NCBI GenBank assembly: GCA_934678915.1
Contig: CAKUSF010000095.1
Coordinates: 1-8,082 of the forward strand
DNA from: an uncultured Bacteroidales bacterium
Lineage (GTDB): Bacteria > Bacteroidota > Bacteroidia > Bacteroidales > UBA932
DNA length: 8,082 bases
Reading direction: 5' to 3'
Position numbers and translations under genes: made by a program
The notes under the pieces: model-generated
The model's database searches: none
Told to the model about the DNA's origin: nothing
What the model saw: only the letters and a program-made list of their open reading frames with translations
In this document: piece by piece, positions 7,734-8,082 of the stretch
How positions within the stretch are numbered: position 1 is the stretch's first letter
Layout of the letters: each line of letters opens with the position of its first letter

Positions 7734-8048
7734 ATGACAATTGTAATCTCCATGCTAGCTCTAATAGAGCTGTCTTTTTTTCTTTTATATGATTTTAGGA
7801 GCAGTCAGGGCAATCTTTCGGAAAGGTACGCTATCCGTCTGATGTCCTGTGCTGGAGGCATAATGCTGATTCTTTCTGAACTGTTGATTTCTAGTCATTG
7901 TGAAATGCAAGGGCTAGCTTCTGACCTTTCTTCAGCCACAGCCATGCTTGTGATTTATCCATGCTCTTTCGAGAAACCGAAGACTTCTCTTGGCGCTGCT
8001 TTGTGTGTAAAAAGCAAGTATTCGACCTACAATTTTCAGAAAAATTAG
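7734..8048 (+). CDS. Doubtful small hydrophobic ORF
   Basis: This is a 104-residue reading frame I do not recognise. It has two hydrophobic stretches (about residues 2-19 and 39-53), followed by a polar tail. Evidence against a real gene: no Shine-Dalgarno or TAnnTTTG promoter, the first hydrophobic stretch is largely the translation of a palindrome plus T-runs at 7757-7787, and the residue make-up (scattered Cys, Ser and Leu) resembles translated non-coding DNA. It ends two bases before the repeat at 8050. It could be a decayed gene or a small membrane peptide; I lean to non-coding. Confidence 0.15.
   Translation: MTIVISMLALIELSFFLLYDFRSSQGNLSERYAIRLMSCAGGIMLILSELLISSHCEMQGLASDLSSATAMLVIYPCSFEKPKTSLGAALCVKSKYSTYNFQKN
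7757..7787 (+). terminator. Possible weak hairpin plus T-run
   Basis: AGCTCTA-A-TAGAGCT (7757-7771) is a perfect palindrome with a one-base centre; allowing a real loop leaves about five pairs. It is followed by GTC and two T-runs broken by one C. It may be a backup terminator about 70 bases after the main one, but the stem is short, so a protein-binding palindrome or chance is also possible. Confidence 0.3.
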
Positions 8049-8049
8049 A

Positions 8050-8082
8050 TTCTGCATATTTCGGAAAGCAGGTTCTGCATAT
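8050..8082. repeat. Start of a 23-base direct repeat, cut by the window edge
   Basis: TTCTGCATAT occurs at 8050-8059 and again at 8073-8082, a 23-base period. The first unit also contains a CTGC/GCAG dyad (8052-8055, 8068-8071) around the near-palindrome TTTCGGAAA. Only one unit and 10 bases of the next are visible, so it may be a tandem array, the multi-repeat end of an insertion sequence (IS21-family ends are built this way), or a coincidental pair. Confidence 0.4.

Larger units (their letters stand above)
7623..8082. other. Gene-poor stretch after the operon
   Basis: These 460 bases contain a T-rich spacer (7623-7655), a strong terminator (7656-7690), a short palindrome with T-runs (7757-7787), one weak hydrophobic ORF and the first copies of a 23-base repeat at the edge. 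I found no tRNA cloverleaf, no TAnnTTTG promoter on either strand, and no recognisable protein remnant in any frame I read. Confidence 0.6.

Noticed and set aside
7757..7771. Part of a tRNA or an att core
   Set aside because: No cloverleaf arms or TTC loop nearby and no second copy of the palindrome was found.
8050..8082. CRISPR array
   Set aside because: The 10-base match recurs after 23 bases, too short for a repeat plus spacer of a CRISPR, and no cas gene is in the window.
1..8082. A complete novel defence, toxin-antitoxin or mobile system
   Set aside because: All confident genes belong to housekeeping, metabolic-like or envelope families; nothing resembling nucleases, reverse transcriptases, toxins or transposases is encoded within the window.

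Overview
The window looks like chromosomal DNA of a gut- or rumen-type Bacteroidales bacterium with mid-range GC. The evidence is the Bacteroidota -33/-7 promoter signature (TTTG then TAnnTTTG) in the divergent intergenic region, mostly weak or absent Shine-Dalgarno sequences, a Bacteroidota-style leucyl-tRNA synthetase, and a carboxyltransferase-like protein of the kind known from Bacteroides relatives. I cannot name the genus.

Layout. Minus strand: a 600-residue carboxyltransferase/biotinyl-like protein (164-1966) overlaps by one base (TAATG) the start of a uracil-DNA glycosylase-family gene that runs off the left edge (1-164). A 93-base divergent promoter region (1967-2059) separates these from a plus-strand gene set. 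That set is a SPOR-domain lipoprotein (2060-2533), an M28-peptidase-like/TonB-C exported protein (2530-3903, 4-base overlap), leuS (3921-6686) and a YitT-family membrane protein (6690-7622). Gaps are -4, 17 and 3 bases and the set ends at a convincing intrinsic terminator (7656-7690), so it is probably one transcription unit. The last ~390 bases hold no confident gene: only a weak hydrophobic ORF, a palindrome followed by T-runs, and a 23-base periodic repeat that starts at the right edge and is cut off there.

How the genes fit. The first two plus-strand genes encode envelope proteins (lipoprotein and periplasmic), leuS is housekeeping, and the last is an inner-membrane protein. The pairing is probably transcriptional convenience rather than one pathway. 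No complete new defence or mobile system is visible. The most interesting signals are two proteins that keep a known enzyme fold but lack decisive residues. The carboxyltransferase-like protein has Gly where the biotinylated Lys should be and lacks the usual catalytic Thr. The M28-like protein has lost the catalytic Glu, its neighbouring zinc-ligand Glu, and two other metal ligands, and carries a C-terminal TonB-like domain. Also notable are a near-leaderless promoter arrangement and the truncated repeat at the right edge.
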